Positions 19,656 through 31,671 of a stretch of DNA of 64,000 nucleotides are shown here, piece by piece. Under the pieces are notes generated by a model. That model saw nothing but the letters and a program-made list of their open reading frames with translations, made no database searches and was not told the DNA's origin. This DNA comes from Axinella damicornis (taxonomy: Eukaryota; Porifera; Demospongiae; Axinellida; Axinellidae). Both the position numbers and the translations under genes were made by a program. Position 1 is the stretch's first letter, and each line of letters begins with the position of its first letter. Location of the stretch: NCBI GenBank assembly GCA_963931865.1, contig OZ007509.1:7022882-7086881 (forward strand), read 5' to 3'.

Positions 19656-22589
19656 AACCTGCTTAACCATACCGTGGAGGGCGAAAGCTATCAACATACA
19701 ACGCACAACCTACGTTTCTGTGGCAACAAACCTACAGAATTAAAGATTGTTTATTTGAATGCTCGTAGCATACTTCCCAAATTTGACGAATTAGTTCTGA
19801 TGGTACAAGCAAGACAACCTGATATCGTTAGTATAGTGGAAAGCTGGCTAGACCAGGATGTCGATGACTCCGAAATCAATATTTCTGGCTATCAAATATT
19901 TCGTGCTGACAGAAGCCGCCATGGTGGTGGAGTACTTGTTTATATCAAGAGCCATCTAACAGGTCACGCTGTCCAAAATCATTATCGAGACCTTGAACTA
20001 CTGTGGCTGAACATTTGCTCTGGTAACTATAGGTTAACACTGGGCACTTTCTATCGCCCCCCCAGCTCTACACAAGAAATTTTTGATCACCTAAGTGACT
20101 CTCTCCAGCAACTAGACCCCACCCGCTTTAACAACCTTGTCTTGTTGGGGGATTTCAATGTGGACTTCCTCTCGTCCCACAGCCCCAATTATCAGCACCT
20201 GACTGATATTATGTCTTCCTTTTCCCTTACCCAGAGTGTTACTGAACCAACTCGAGTTACCAACACCAGTTCAACCCTAATTGATCTAGTACTAGTGTCA
20301 GATCCCTCTATGATTAGGTCCTGTACAACTCTACCACCACTTAATACATCTGATCATTCTGTGATAGCCGTATCTCTAGTATCCAAATCTTGCCCTCCAG
20401 CTCCCAAGTATCATGCAAGACCAGTATGGCATTATCGTAATGCTGACTTTGCAGCTGCCAATGAACTCCTCACTGATGTACCATGGGATGAGATCTTAGA
20501 TCATGAAGATATTGAAACCTCTTGGAATAACTGGAAGACCGCATTCCTGGAGATCATGTCACTTTGTATCCCTTCTGTGAAACTCAAGGCCCGCAAAAAA
20601 TTGCCATGGCTGACCAAACCCCTTCTTGTTGAAATGAAAAAAAGGGACGCTCTGTACCGTAGAGCTAGGAGAACTGGTCAGTGCTCAGTATGGGATCTAT
20701 ACAAGAAACAGAGAAACAAGACAATCTCTTTGCTGCGAACTGCAAAATCAACCCATTTTTCTGACCTAAAAGGTGCAAACTCAAAAAAGTTCTGGTCCAC
20801 TGTACGATCCCTAAATAAGTCAGTCTCCTCAATTCCAACTCTTGTGCACGGCCCTGTCACTGCAACTACTGATAAGGAGAAAGCTGAACTCCTGAACTCT
20901 TTCTTCTCTCAGTGTTTCAACAGGTCAGTCCTGCCCCTGCAACCAAACGGTACCAACAGTGCATTACATTCTGATGAATCAATATTGTGCACACCAGAGA
21001 TCGTCAATGACATATTACTAGAAATTGATATATCCAAGGCTACTGGCCCAGACGGTATTTCTGGAAGAATGTTAAAGGGTACTGCCCAGTCAATTGCTAT
21101 CCCACTCTGCAAGCTCTTTAATATGTCAATCTCAACAGGCTCTATCCCACAAGAATGGAGAACCTCAAATATAGTCCCTGTACACAAGAATGCAAGTAAA
21201 GGCCTAGCATGTAACTACCGGCCCATATCACTGCTCTGCATTGTTAGCAAACTGCTTGAAAGGCATATGTACTCCAAAATGGAAGAACACTTATACTCCA
21301 ACAACGTTTTAAGTGAAGCACAATGGGGGTTTAGACCTTTACACTCAGCAGGATCAGCTTTAATTGGACCAACTCATCGTTGGCTAAAAACACTTGAATC
21401 AGGATCTTCCGTTTGCTCAGTCTTCTTCGATATAAAGAAGGCTTTTGACACAGTACCACACTCAACTCTGCTAGAAAAGATTGAGGAAATTGATTTTCAT
21501 CCAACGATCGGCAAATGGCTACGGAGCTATCTTACTTGTCGGCAACAGAGAACAGTAATCAGTGGCTGTGTTTCATCCACTGGTGCAGTGCTATCCGGAG
21601 TTCCTCAGGGGTCGATCCTTGGTCCCCTTCTGTTTCTGCTATATATCAATGACATCTCAGAGGTTCCATTAAATTCCACTATAGTGCTATATGCAGATGA
21701 TATGCTACTCTACCGCACTGTCGACACCCCTGAACACATGGATATGCTGCAAGCAGATGTTGATCGTGTATCTGACTGAATTTCTAGTCACCACCTCACT
21801 CTAAATGTGGCAAAGACAAAATTTATGCGACTAACCCGACAGCGTGCTCTATCACAATTGACTCCCCCAACAATACATGGCGTACCACTAGAACAAGTAT
21901 CAGAATATACATTAAACAATGCGGAAACTGAAAACCCACCTGCCATATTATTAAACGGGGACCCAGCAGAACAGGTGTCTGAATTCAAGTATCTCGGTGT
22001 CATCATCAGTGATGACCTTTGTTGGTCTAAGCAGGTGGCTGCAGTAGTGACAAGATCACGTAAAATTCTTGGAGTCATATTCCGTAAATTTTACCCGTGG
22101 TGTGACACGAGTACTCTGTTAAAACTATATACAGCCTATGTCAAACCTCATCTCCAATATTGCTCCTTTGTGTGGGACCCTCCACTACTAAAGGATCAAC
22201 AGGCTTTGGAAAAAGTTCAGAAGTTTGCGTTAAGGATGTGCTACAAGCGCTGGAGTGCGACATATCCAGAACTGCTTGGAATAAGCAAACTCCCAACTCT
22301 GAGTGTTGAACGCTTATATAGCAAGTTATGCCATCTTTACAAAATAAAGAACCATCTTACCGCCTTCCCCAACATCCTCGAAGATATGCCAGCTCCCCCC
22401 ATGCATTTACGAAACCGCCACAATCAATCTTTGTTTGTACCATACGCCAGAACTAACTACTTTCTACATTCATTTATACCCAGTGCATGTCGGACTTGGA
22501 ATTCACTCCCTTCATTCATAGTTCAGTCTGCAACACTACAGTCTTTTAAAAGGCATATACAGCAGTTTTTATACTCCACACCCACTTAG
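19635..22589 (+). pseudogene. LINE ORF2: AP endonuclease and reverse transcriptase, one nonsense codon
   Basis: The frame is open from 19635 (a GTG at 19674 is the first start-like codon). N-terminal endonuclease: LNARSILPKFDEL, VESWL, GGGVLVYIK, LLGDFNVDF, TSDHSVI. Reverse transcriptase: KATGPDGISGRML, NYRPISLL, FFDIKKAFDTVPH, GVPQGSILGPLLF, then the catalytic YADD near 21690. A TGA at 21777-21779 interrupts the frame where related proteins usually have Trp (VSD-W-ISSHHL). Downstream the same frame resumes (FKYLGVIISDDL, RTWNSLPSFI) to 22589. Without that codon the protein would be about 980 residues. It would cut the target and copy the RNA at the nick. Confidence 0.85.
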
Positions 22590-22759
22590 CTAACATTTGC
22601 ACTGTTACTGCAGTTACCTATTTTTCCTTACTGTTTTTATATAGCTAGCTATGGAATGTAACCTCCAACGTATTAGCTTAATAGCTATTTGGTTTCTTCC
22701 TGTACCATGTACGAACTTCATAAACAAAAAAAACCAAAAAAAAAAAACCCTTGTTATGT

Positions 22760-23830
22760 ATAACACAACCATGATGAAAAAGTCCAGATTCTTTGCACAT
22801 TGTTGCCGACCACAAATCGATATACATAGCCCCCATCATTGTGAGATACATATGAGCAACAGAAAGTTACCCACTTCAGCCGAATCATCATTCAATTATG
22901 ATGAGCAGTTTTTTGTTGACCTGTAAGAGAGCTTTTGGTAGTCATTTAGGGCTACTAGCCGAGATTTCTGTCCCAGATCCTCAGAGTGGGATTCGTTTCC
23001 TGGGCCTGATCTCACTGCCCGGCTATACGAGTTGGTCTGTGTTTGGTCTACACAATTTGCATCTGGTCCTGTAGCTGTGAGATCTTTGAGTTTTGTTCCT
23101 GAATTGTTTTCCGTAGTTCCTTGGTTACATTTATATGTCCTGTCTCCTGGTCCTTTACCTCTTGTATGAGTGCATCAATCTTGAGGGACATTTTGTCTAT
23201 CATTTCACCCATCATTCTGTCTGTGTTGGAGTTGTGGCATCCATCAAAAGGGGGTCATTGTTTACTTTCCCAGGTGTGCTCTGAGATGAGCTGCGCTGAG
23301 TTGGTTCAAGAAATATATTGCAAGTTTCGCAGAGCCATTGGTCCTTGGACCCAGCTAGCCGTTCGTATTCGCTCTCAGAGAGCTTCACGCACTTTGGATG
23401 AAACCACCTTGCACAGACCCCTTCACAGAGGATTCCATCCTCTTTGTCTTCTACTGGCAAGTCACATCCCTCACAAAAATGGGGTCCAACATGCTCGTTA
23501 GCCTCAGCGGTGTCACCTGCTCTTGGCACTTCGAGCTCGCTCTCTCTGCTTCCAGAGCTAGAGCTCATCTCCTCTTCAGCCATCTCTTGTTGGTATTCTT
23601 TCTCCGTTTGGTGGGCAATGGGCGTAGACTTTGGCGCCGTTGACTTGGCAGCCACCGTGGGCTTATGGGGAGGGGGAGCCTTCGCCTTCGCTCTTCGTGG
23701 TGGGCGTCCAGATATGATACACTACGAATATCGCAAACCAACGAGAACTCTGGGGACGAAGAACTCTGGGCGAAGGATCGTACAAAATCAAAATCTGACA
23801 AAGCGCCAGGTTTTCACACATCTACGTACA
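22760..23830 (-). mobile_element. 5' fragment of a second PHD-type LINE
   Basis: On the minus strand, a PHD-finger ORF1 start (below) and a coiled-coil region (KISQLQDQM) are followed by broken frames, with no reverse transcriptase. It lies just past the 3' end of the first LINE in opposite orientation and is of a different subfamily. Borders are approximate. Confidence 0.65.
23212..23670 (-). pseudogene. LINE ORF1 fragment with PHD finger
   Basis: The minus-strand frame encodes a basic/Ser-rich start (MAEEEMSSSSGS), then a PHD finger: CEGCDLPV ... CEGVCARWFHPKC ... WLCETC. The frame ends at 23212 but continues shifted by one base as EMIDKMSLKIDALIQEV, a coiled coil. Upstream of about 23720 an in-frame TAG precedes the reading frame, and the first Met is uncertain. 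The protein sequence differs strongly from the ORF1 at 18381, so it is not a simple copy. Confidence 0.65.
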
Positions 23831-24099
23831 CCCACAATTACATCCTACAGGTCACAACTCATCCAGCTGTCCTATAGGCCACAACTCACATCTCAGGCAG
23901 TAGTTGTTTGACCAAAATATTATTGTTCAGTGGTGGTGAGTGTAGAGGTTTGGAAGTTCACAGTTTGGTAGGAGAGACTGAAGTGACGGCCCACACCACC
24001 CATACCAGCAAAGAAACCAGCAGAGAAGTAGGTAGTGTCTGATGCCCCACCTGTGAGGTTGTGCAGGTGCATGGGGGTGGGGTGCATTGGGGTAAGGGG

Positions 24100-24516
24100 T
24101 AGGGACAGGGGAATTTCTTTTGGAATAATAGGGGAAATTTTGGAATGGGAATAATGCGAGAATAATAGGCACGAATTGCATTGCAATGATGTCATTGCGT
24201 CATGTCATTAACCGCGTGCGCATGATCATCAGTACTAAAATGGCAGCCTGAGGTAGTACTAGTATCACTGAGCCTTAGCCAGAGTCTAGTGGCGAGACCT
24301 GTGTGATGAGTGATCTAACTGGAGTGAGTGGAGAGTCTGAAAGTCGTCCGAGTTTGTCAAACTTAGCCCAAAAGCGGAAATGTTAGTAAAATTCTGTTAA
24401 TTGAAGTAGAATATTTGTGGAAATAATAGGGGGAAATTCAGGAATAATAGGATAAAAACGGGGGAATTAAGGAATAGAATAATAGGGACTTTTTTAGAAT
24501 AATGGGCCTGTCCCTA
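24100..24516. mobile_element. hAT-type MITE with 8-bp target duplication
   Basis: The ends TAGGGACAGG and CCTGTCCCTA are inverted repeats, and GTAAGGGG occurs directly before (24092-24099) and after (24517-24524). An 8-bp duplication is typical of hAT. The interior repeats GGAATAATAGGG near both ends. No transposase. Confidence 0.85.
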
Positions 24517-24552
24517 GTAAGGGGGGCATGGTTTGGGGTGAGGATGATCAGA

Positions 24553-24654
24553 CATAGCCTCGTTCCCAGTCCCACGCCCAGCTTTTCGTCGCTGCTTAGT
24601 ACGGTACTAAGTAGCGATGAAAAGCTGGGCGTGGGACTGGGTACGAGGCTAGAT
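24553..24654. repeat. Family C fold-back with long perfect stem
   Basis: From AGCCTCGTTCCCAGTCCC to the reverse complement ending GTACGAGGCT, about 48 bp per arm with few mismatches around a GGTAC centre. Confidence 0.9.
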
Positions 24655-25157
24655 CAGACATGCATCATATATATGACAGTCACATGATGTGAGTGCTCCT
24701 ACATTCTTGACCACCAGATACGTGACCCAGAGGACAATTGAGACAGTAGCTCCCGCTCAGCTGTCATTGAGTTTTGTTCATGCATATGTGCATAGTCACG
24801 AGATTTAATGACAGCCGCTCTTTTATCAGTTATTAGCAATTCATGGCTACACGTGTAGCAAGTGCCTGTCCGGGTCTCCAAGAGATCATTATGGACAACC
24901 ACACAGCACAGGACAGTGGGGAAAACCCCAAATCTTGACTAACTCCGCCCACAGCCTGACTGGCTTCAGTGCAGAGTGATTAAATTTTGTTCCCCATGCA
25001 TCTTGGGACCCTTCGGAGATGTGTATTACTGGTGGTTTCAGTATACTCATACTCCCCTACTCATGATAATGGCTAACTAGAATTGGAGAACTGACCTGTG
25101 ACATCAAGTCACTGAAGCTGCTCTCACCATATCCAGAGGTAGATTCTTAAGCTGGGG

Positions 25158-25158
<1 letters not shown>

Positions 25159-25189
<31 letters not shown>

Positions 25190-25430
25190 GGGGGAGGGGG
25201 AGGAGCAAGGAAAGGGAGGGAAAGGGGGTCGGTGAGGAAGAAGGGAAGGAGCAAAGAAGCAGGGTCGGCAGGGTCGGGAAGGGAGGAGGAGTGAGGGGGA
25301 GGGGAGAGGAGGAGGGGAAGGGAAGGGAAGGGGGAGGGGAGGAGGGGAATGGAAGGGAAGGGGGAGGGGAGGAGGAGAAGGGGAGGAAGGGAAGGGGAGG
25401 AGGGAGGGGAGGAGGAAGAGCACTGAGTAC
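25159..25430. repeat. Poly-G tract and purine-rich block
   Basis: 30 G at 25159-25188, then 240 bp of almost pure GGAGG/GGGAAG purine repeats on the + strand. Such a tract can form G-quadruplexes or triplex DNA. The Pro-rich minus-strand frame here is an artefact of composition. Confidence 0.85.
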
Positions 25431-25713
25431 ATCATAAATGTCATGAACCTCATCATCATAACTAGATCATCATAACTAGCTACACTCATACTGAGGACTA
25501 ATCAACCACCTATTTCCCCTTCACTACTATGAATATAGTTGAACTTTGACCTGATGAGTACCACTCTTGCCACATCCTTACATAGGACAACTAAGTGTGT
25601 CAATCACTGAACCACAATGTCAATCACAGGACAAGGACGTGATTCAATCACTGATCTATCCCTACATATAGACTCTACCAAGTCTATGATAGGTCATCAG
25701 GGTTCTATCTACT

Positions 25714-25752
25714 GGGGGGGGGGGGGGGGGGGGAGGGGGGGGGGGGGGGGGG
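25714..25752. repeat. Poly-G tract, interrupted once
   Basis: 20 G, one A, then 18 G. Confidence 0.95.
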
Positions 25753-25879
25753 CGGAGGGGAAGATTCCCCCCCAAACACTCCAGCATCCCCCAAAAAATT
25801 TCTGTCGTGTCAGGAACTGCAGAATGTAGCTACACCTGTGTGCTTTGTACGATCTCATGTTACACTGCATAGCATTTCC

Positions 25880-26265
25880 ATACTATGACCTCAAAATTGT
25901 CTCAGAGTGCCCTCAGAACCACTCTCAGAAGGCTCAAACTTCCAAAATTTTCTGGGAGGCATGCCCCCAGACGCCTTACAAATTTCATCTTTGTAAGTTG
26001 CCAAAGGTCTGCCAGGAGGAAGTCTAGCATGACTGTCACATGCCTACACACTGGAACTATGACATCAATTTTGTCTCAGAGTGCCTCAGAACCACTCTGA
26101 GAAGGCTCAAAATTCCAAAATTTTCTGTGGGGGGGGGGGGGGGGGGGGGGGGGCATGCCCCCCAGACCCCCCTACAAATTGCGGCCTATAGGCCGCACTC
26201 CCTCATCCACTGTCATTCCCCGAAACTCAAAATCCTAGATAGAACCCTGGGTCATTATGTGAAAA
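25880..26265 (+). repeat. Two tandem repeat units, one with poly-G expansion
   Basis: Unit 1 (about 25880-26035) and unit 2 (about 26053-26180) share CTCAGAACCACTCT, AGAAGGCTCAAA.TTCCAAAA and TTTTCTG. At the same place unit 1 reads GGGAGGCATGCCCCCAG and unit 2 reads 25 G (26129-26153) followed by CATGCCCCCCAG. Confidence 0.8.
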
Positions 26266-27650
26266 CAATAGCAGCCCTGTCTTTCAATACTGCCAATCAA
26301 GCCTTACATGGAATGGGATTGCAGCTGTCACCTTCAAGCAAGCAAACTACACATGTTATTTGCAAGTACGAACTTGGCCTATAGCAGATTTGGCAGGTAT
26401 TTAATTAGGTTTTTTGCTGATTCTCCTCAAGTGGCAACCACATTGGTGGTGGCTAGTGCAACAGGTAAGACAAAATCACTTTACAGAATGATGCCTCAGG
26501 TCTTACTCTTACCTCGCAGGATACACATTGATCACCTCACACTATACTATACAGCTAGCATCATTCCCAAGTTGTTTCATAAGCGGCTACAGGCCCGTAG
26601 GAAGCAATTTTAGTTTGGTCAGGCGTAGAGCGCTTTTGAGCGATGAGATCGTGGTAGCGCAATGGCGTGCGCAGCGCGCCGACCAAGAAGCGGAGCAAGT
26701 GCGCGAAACGCGTCACATAGGGGGGTCTGGGGGCCCTCCCCCCAAGGAAAATTTTGAATTTTAGACCTTCTGAGATCATTTCTGGTGCAATCTTGGGATG
26801 AAACTGCAAGATTCAACAACTTGCTAGCCAGACTGATCATATTATTGGTCCGGCGGCCGCCGCACCTACTCCTACGGCCCTGGGCTAGCTTACAACTCGC
26901 CCCAACAAAATTTACACATGGATGTGACATTACATACTGCCATACTATCATTGTTTGCTGGGTTCAAAATTTAGAGACTTATTCCAATTTGCTAAAATTA
27001 GTACCAGCAAATAGTGGTGACCTTGAGAAGATAATGTACACTGGAGTCAAAGCATGTGTAGCACTTAGCAAGCAACTGAGACCACTAACTGTATTCACTA
27101 CAGTACATACTCAAAGCACTCCACTGTGTACACACACACCACAACCACATCCAGGAGAATGAGATTGACACCATAGCGTAGATGATTTAGGAGGGGAGAA
27201 ATTTTTGTGGTATTGGCAAGTGGAGCCTCAAATAGCATACACGCCAATATTGTCTGTCTGTCCATGCATTCCTGGGCTCTCACTCACACAGTAGTTCTTC
27301 TTTGACAGTACCTTCTCTAATGTTATAAACATGGTAGCCACGAACACACAACTCAAACAACTCTAGAAGTTATACATAGTGGGATTTTTGTGGTGACAGA
27401 TCCACCGCCATGAAATATTAGTGTATCACAATACCTTGTTCAGCACACTTTAGGGATATAGTGGATTGAGTGAATACAAGACAAGCATGTTTCTGGGTGT
27501 GACTGCAGCAATGTGTTTGCGTCACAGTGGAGCAGAGGAGCAGATCATAATAGGAGTCACAGGCCATTGCAGCACATGCAGGGAAATGGATGTTGAATGA
27601 CCACTTTTATCCAAGGTGTGTGATGGACTGCCATTGACCTGTATCTTCTG
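26266..27650. other. Repeat-derived and unassigned sequence
   Basis: A GC-rich segment at about 26620-26770 (TAGAGCGCTTTTGAGCGATG, GGGGGTCTGGGGGCCC) is probably one end of another repeat related to the unit at 25880, since it also leads into AAAATTTTGAATTTT. The rest shows no supported exon. Confidence 0.35.
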
Positions 27651-28040
27651 GTTTCAGATTTGAGGTCATCAGTGAGATTAGATCAAGTACATTCTCATGC
27701 AGTGGTGGTACGTGGGAATGCCAACTGGAAGACATACAAAGACACCTTCAGTTTCATTTACGAGGGAGCAAAGTTATGGCTAGCGGTTGCCTTTCAGGAG
27801 AGAGTTGCTTGACAGTTGGTGCAATGGTTGTAGTTCACAGACTTTAGCAGGTCTTTCTGAGAATGCCCCCAACTTGTGCAACCAACGCACCAGACAATAC
27901 TCTTTTCTGCTGTTACAGGGTCAGCTACGACTCATTAGTCTAGCGGCCAAGACCCTGGAATCTTTCTGCCACACAATAATTACACACTGTAAATAGAAGC
28001 AGAATTTCTGTTCGTCTATAATTATATCATAATTGTGGCC

Positions 28041-28269
28041 ATGCATCCACCAGTCTGGCAAAGCCAGCCCCTCGCACGCGAACTATCCATACACAACATA
28101 CTCGAGCTCTACCTCAAATTTGGTATCATGTGAGTGACCGAACATACTGGCAAGCTGTATTATGTAGAGGAGTTCGTCCGACGCCATCCTTGCTTTGCAG
28201 TATTAAACGACGGTATTCGTTTCAGCTCTCCAAGCATCGCTAACAGTGGCCAGAGCAGTGCAGCACCAA
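28041..28269 (+). pseudogene. Possible winged-helix (LOTUS-like) exon with an in-frame TGA
   Basis: The plus frame opens with MHPPVWQSQPLARELSIHN, runs through ILELYLKFGIM, meets TGA, and continues in the same frame as GKLYYVEEFVRRHPCFAVL and NDGIRFSS to a good GTAAGTC donor. The end (helix, then short strand with a turn) resembles a winged-helix fold such as LOTUS/OST-HTH, but I cannot confirm this. The TGA may be a lesion or may mark an intron whose borders I cannot see. Confidence 0.3.
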
Positions 28270-28377
28270 GTAAGTCATGTGACATTCACAGCCCCACCCA
28301 CACGATCAGAATGCAACAGCCACTCCTACTTTACTTAGCGGTGTACCGTTTGCACACGGTAAACTGATCAACATTCA

Positions 28378-28475
28378 GCCTGGGAAACTGTGACAAAAGC
28401 TTTTACAACAAAGACAAAAGCTTTTACAACAAAGACAAAAGCTGTGACAAAAGCTTTTACAACAATCTCATGGTG
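28378..28475. repeat. Short tandem repeat
   Basis: Units of GACAAAAGCTTTTACAACAA, three to four copies. Confidence 0.8.
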
Positions 28476-28567
28476 CATTGCCACTATGGGAAGTCCTATG
28501 CTCCATCCTACTCAGCCATCAGTGTCAACTTCCAGATCCTTGTAGCTACCTCTCTCGGATGATGTTC

Positions 28568-28812
28568 CTTGGTGTGTGCATGAGAGAGAGGGTGTGCATA
28601 CATTTGTGCAGTGAGTGTATGTCACAACACCGAGAGGGAGCATGTATGCCACAGCATAGTGACTCACTGTACTGTGGCATATATACATGCTCCTTCTCGG
28701 TCAGTGAGGGTGCATGTACGTATGCCACAGTATGGCACAGTACAGTGAGGGTGTATCTATGCCACAATACAGTCAGGATGTGCATACGCCACAATACAGG
28801 TGCCTGGGAACG
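28568..28812. repeat. Degenerate tandem repeat
   Basis: Repeats of a motif like TATGCCACAGTA / GAGGGTGCATGTATGCC, partly in inverted orientation. The open frames on both strands follow this repeat. Confidence 0.55.
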
Positions 28813-30039
28813 AGGCTAGGACCAGATCACAAGTAAGAGTGTGAGCATTGATCGACTGAGCACTCAATGTAGCCTTGATGTTTGATGTCACGATCGAGCG
28901 GCAGGGAAAAAACCCTACCTGGCCTGAGAGTTGGGTGGGCCATGGCCCACCCGGCCCACCCAGCTGCGCCGGCCCTGAATTTAACTGAGGGAGGGGCTAA
29001 GATCGCAAAATAGTTGAACACAAATCACAAAGATAACAATTAGTCTAAACTTGGCAAAAGCGCAGAGGATAATTCTCACTCACCAAAATTTAACACTGTA
29101 GTACTCCCATGGCCCTCTTCATCATGTTGTAGAGTGTCAGCCCTCATACCAGGATGAAGGAACTGCCGGATGAGGTGAGATGACGTGTGCTGTTATCATA
29201 ACAGGACTTAGCTCCAGGCTGACAAGTAGCTACATATATAGTGCAACCAGGCATGTATAATTATTATTATACTTCCAAAAATGTGGAAATGGACAAATCT
29301 TGACATAACTTCCTGCTTGTAGGTCAGATGTGCCTTGAACTTGGGCACCCCCCAAAACCATTATTAATTTATTAATTTGTGTTTAATCAAGCACCTGTGA
29401 TATCAGCATGTTAGCAACATGAAGGTACACTGGACACATGCAGAATGAGACACTTTAAGTTGTGGCAGTGATGTTAGAAACAGGGTGTGGTCAAGTTGTA
29501 TAAATTAGAATAGCGCTAATTGTCGACTTTCACACAACTTTTCTCAGCCTCTCGAGTGGACTTCTGGTCTGCAAGTTATGTGGACGCTAGTATTTTCTGA
29601 ATTCTGACGCTTGCCTTCTGAACTACGTAAGCCTTCAACAAGGCCTTCATTGCTGAAACTTCATGGATAGACAGACAGACAGACAGACAGACTGACTGAC
29701 AGACAAACCGATCACTCTACTCCTGCTACACGCACGCTCACGGGGTAATAATAATCATGAGTTTGAAAGATATCTTGTGAACACAATCACACAAACCTAG
29801 TTGTGGTTGTGGTTGTGTTCTGGGTTTGCAGGTGCTGTGGAGAATTTAATGGCATTCTTCTCTGGCAGGATTGGTGTGTCCAGTAGAAACTTCATTGCAA
29901 ACCACTTGTCCTGGAACTGCAAGGGAGAGGGAAGGGAACAGAAAGGGGGAGAGCTTGAACCAGCTGAATCAAGCACCTGCAGGTCGTGCCAATATCTCTG
30001 AAACTGTATGGGTTCATTGCTATGCTGCTCAATGCATGG
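28813..30039. other. Unassigned sequence
   Basis: Contains a (GACA)n tract near 29669-29704. A stretch at 29831-29925 after a TTTGCAG acceptor is open (GAVENLMAFFSGRIG) but has no convincing donor and no family. Confidence 0.35.
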
Positions 30040-30088
30040 TTAGTCTCGTTCCCAGACCCTCAATGAGCGAGTCTGGGAACGAGACTAC
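30040..30088. repeat. Family C fold-back element
   Basis: TAGTCTCGTTCCCAGACCC and its reverse complement around a short loop. Confidence 0.85.
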
Positions 30089-30303
30089 TCAATGGTTAGA
30101 GGAGAGTTTTGAGTGTATATGAGGCAGCAACAGTGAATTTTAGCCATCAAATATCTTTTGAAGTGAGTCTTAGAAGTTCAATTGTGCCCAATGTGGTATA
30201 ACAGTTCTCACTCCAATACTTATGGCCTCTCTCTCTCACCACATTGTTATAGGCCTAGCCATGCATGCAGTACCCTGTTGCCGGCCGGTACCATACATGT
30301 ATA

Positions 30304-30494
30304 TCACAGAGTCGGTAGACTCTGTATGTAGGGATACGACGTACACGCAATATATGCTAATACAAAAGAATCTCTCCAAATCTCAGAAACGGTACACTTA
30401 TAAGCCTTTATAACCACATACCGTTCATCTTCGAGTGTTTTCATGACCAACAAGACTCCTCGCGTCGCGAAAACCCGTCGCGAAAGTACCACAC
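30304..30494 (+). repeat. Family A fragment cut by the large-TIR transposon
   Basis: Matches the first ~190 bp of family A closely and stops at AAAGTACCACAC, exactly where the large transposon begins. Its remainder is not found beyond the right end at 39160. Confidence 0.85.
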
Positions 30495-31671
30495 TATGGA
30501 ACGTTTTTTGTTTCAAAATTCAATGCCTCAAAATTCAATGAAAAAACAGAGATTACAGAGAGTGTAACGGATCTGAGGTCAGGATACTAGTGCATTGAAT
30601 TGTTCTTCGCACACACCGTTGAATGTTTCAGCAAGCATCATTGAAGTCTTGGATTACCATTGAACGTTTCAGCGAGTATCATTGAAGTTCTGGATTCCCA
30701 TTGAACGTTTCAGCTATCATTGAATCGTATTACCGGTCCATTGAATCAAACTTCAGCTATCGTTGAAGTGTCATTGCTAATTCATTGAATTTTTTTTCAC
30801 TCGCCATTGAATCAAACTGTAGCAGCATTGAATTGAAATACTACTTCATTGAATTCAACTGTTCTGTGCTATTGAATAATTGTACCGTTGCACTTTGTTT
30901 CAAAATTCAATGCCTCAAAGTTCAATGCCAAACGTAAGATTACAGGAATATACATTGAATTGAAATACTACTTCTTTGAATTGAAACCACTTCTTCCACT
31001 GAATTCAACTGTATTGAATTTCTGTGCATTGAATAATTGTTGTACCGTTGCACTACGTTTCAAAATTCAATGCCTCAAAGTTCAATGCCAAATGTAAGAT
31101 TACAGGAATATACAGTTAATGTAACGGACTTTCGGGAACGGATTCCATACCCTAATGACAGTTGGAACGTGAGTATGAGAACGGCTGCTCGGGATCTCTG
31201 GAATGGACGCAGCGTAGAGCATACTGGAGCTCCTGAATGCAGCTAATTTGTAATCAATTGGTAGATAACAGGCTTCACTGAGGTCTTTTTTAGCAACCAG
31301 GGATGAGTGTAAACCTGGTCTATGGACTGGACTGGACGGGACTGGCCAAAACAGCTGTATGCAGACAGCAAACGCCTAGCTACCACACCGACTGTTGAAA
31401 TTTGTATCAAATTATGGAAATGCCACACTGCTAGAATGAGGCTACCTGAACAAACGCTGTAAGGACTGCTAAATGAAAAGTAGCCATAATACATGCTGCA
31501 TTGGGTCCATAGAAAATTGACTCTAGGGATATACCTACAGAGATAGCTATACAGGGATAACAAACAACTGATTAGTCCCAGGGTCCAGGGTTGAAGAGTT
31601 TGCGTATTCCATTGTAAACCTCAGCATTTCATTTTTGGTATGTCCGTCAAGGCATGGTTTCTGTCCTGGGA
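30495..31671 (+). repeat. Left terminal inverted repeat
   Basis: Outer ~600 bp is packed with CATTGAA / TTCAATG motifs. An internal ~150-bp direct repeat carries GTACCGTTGCAC, TTTCAAAATTCAATGCC and AAGATTACAGGAATATACA. The inner part reads into the first coding portion of the transposase. Confidence 0.9.

Larger units (their letters stand above)
18120..22750 (+). mobile_element. Near full-length PHD-type LINE (CR1/L2-like)
   Basis: The element contains a 5' leader, ORF1 with a PHD finger, ORF2 with endonuclease and reverse transcriptase, and an A-rich 3' end (ATAAACAAAAAAAACC and further A runs at 22727-22747). The 5' border is approximate. The ORFs hold only a few lesions (a frameshift near the end of ORF1, one in-frame TGA in ORF2), so the insertion is young. 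The AP-type endonuclease, PHD-bearing ORF1 and RT motif spacing fit the CR1/L2 group; the clade is inferred, not computed. Confidence 0.85.

Noticed and set aside
25124..25489. Pro/Ser-rich 121-codon minus-strand frame
   Set aside because: Translation of a purine-rich low-complexity tract.
27655..27790. Possible TRAF-type zinc-finger exon (WECQLEDIQRHLQ)
   Set aside because: Only the WxxxLxDIxxHL part fits, expected cysteines are missing and stops follow soon; too weak to report as a gene.
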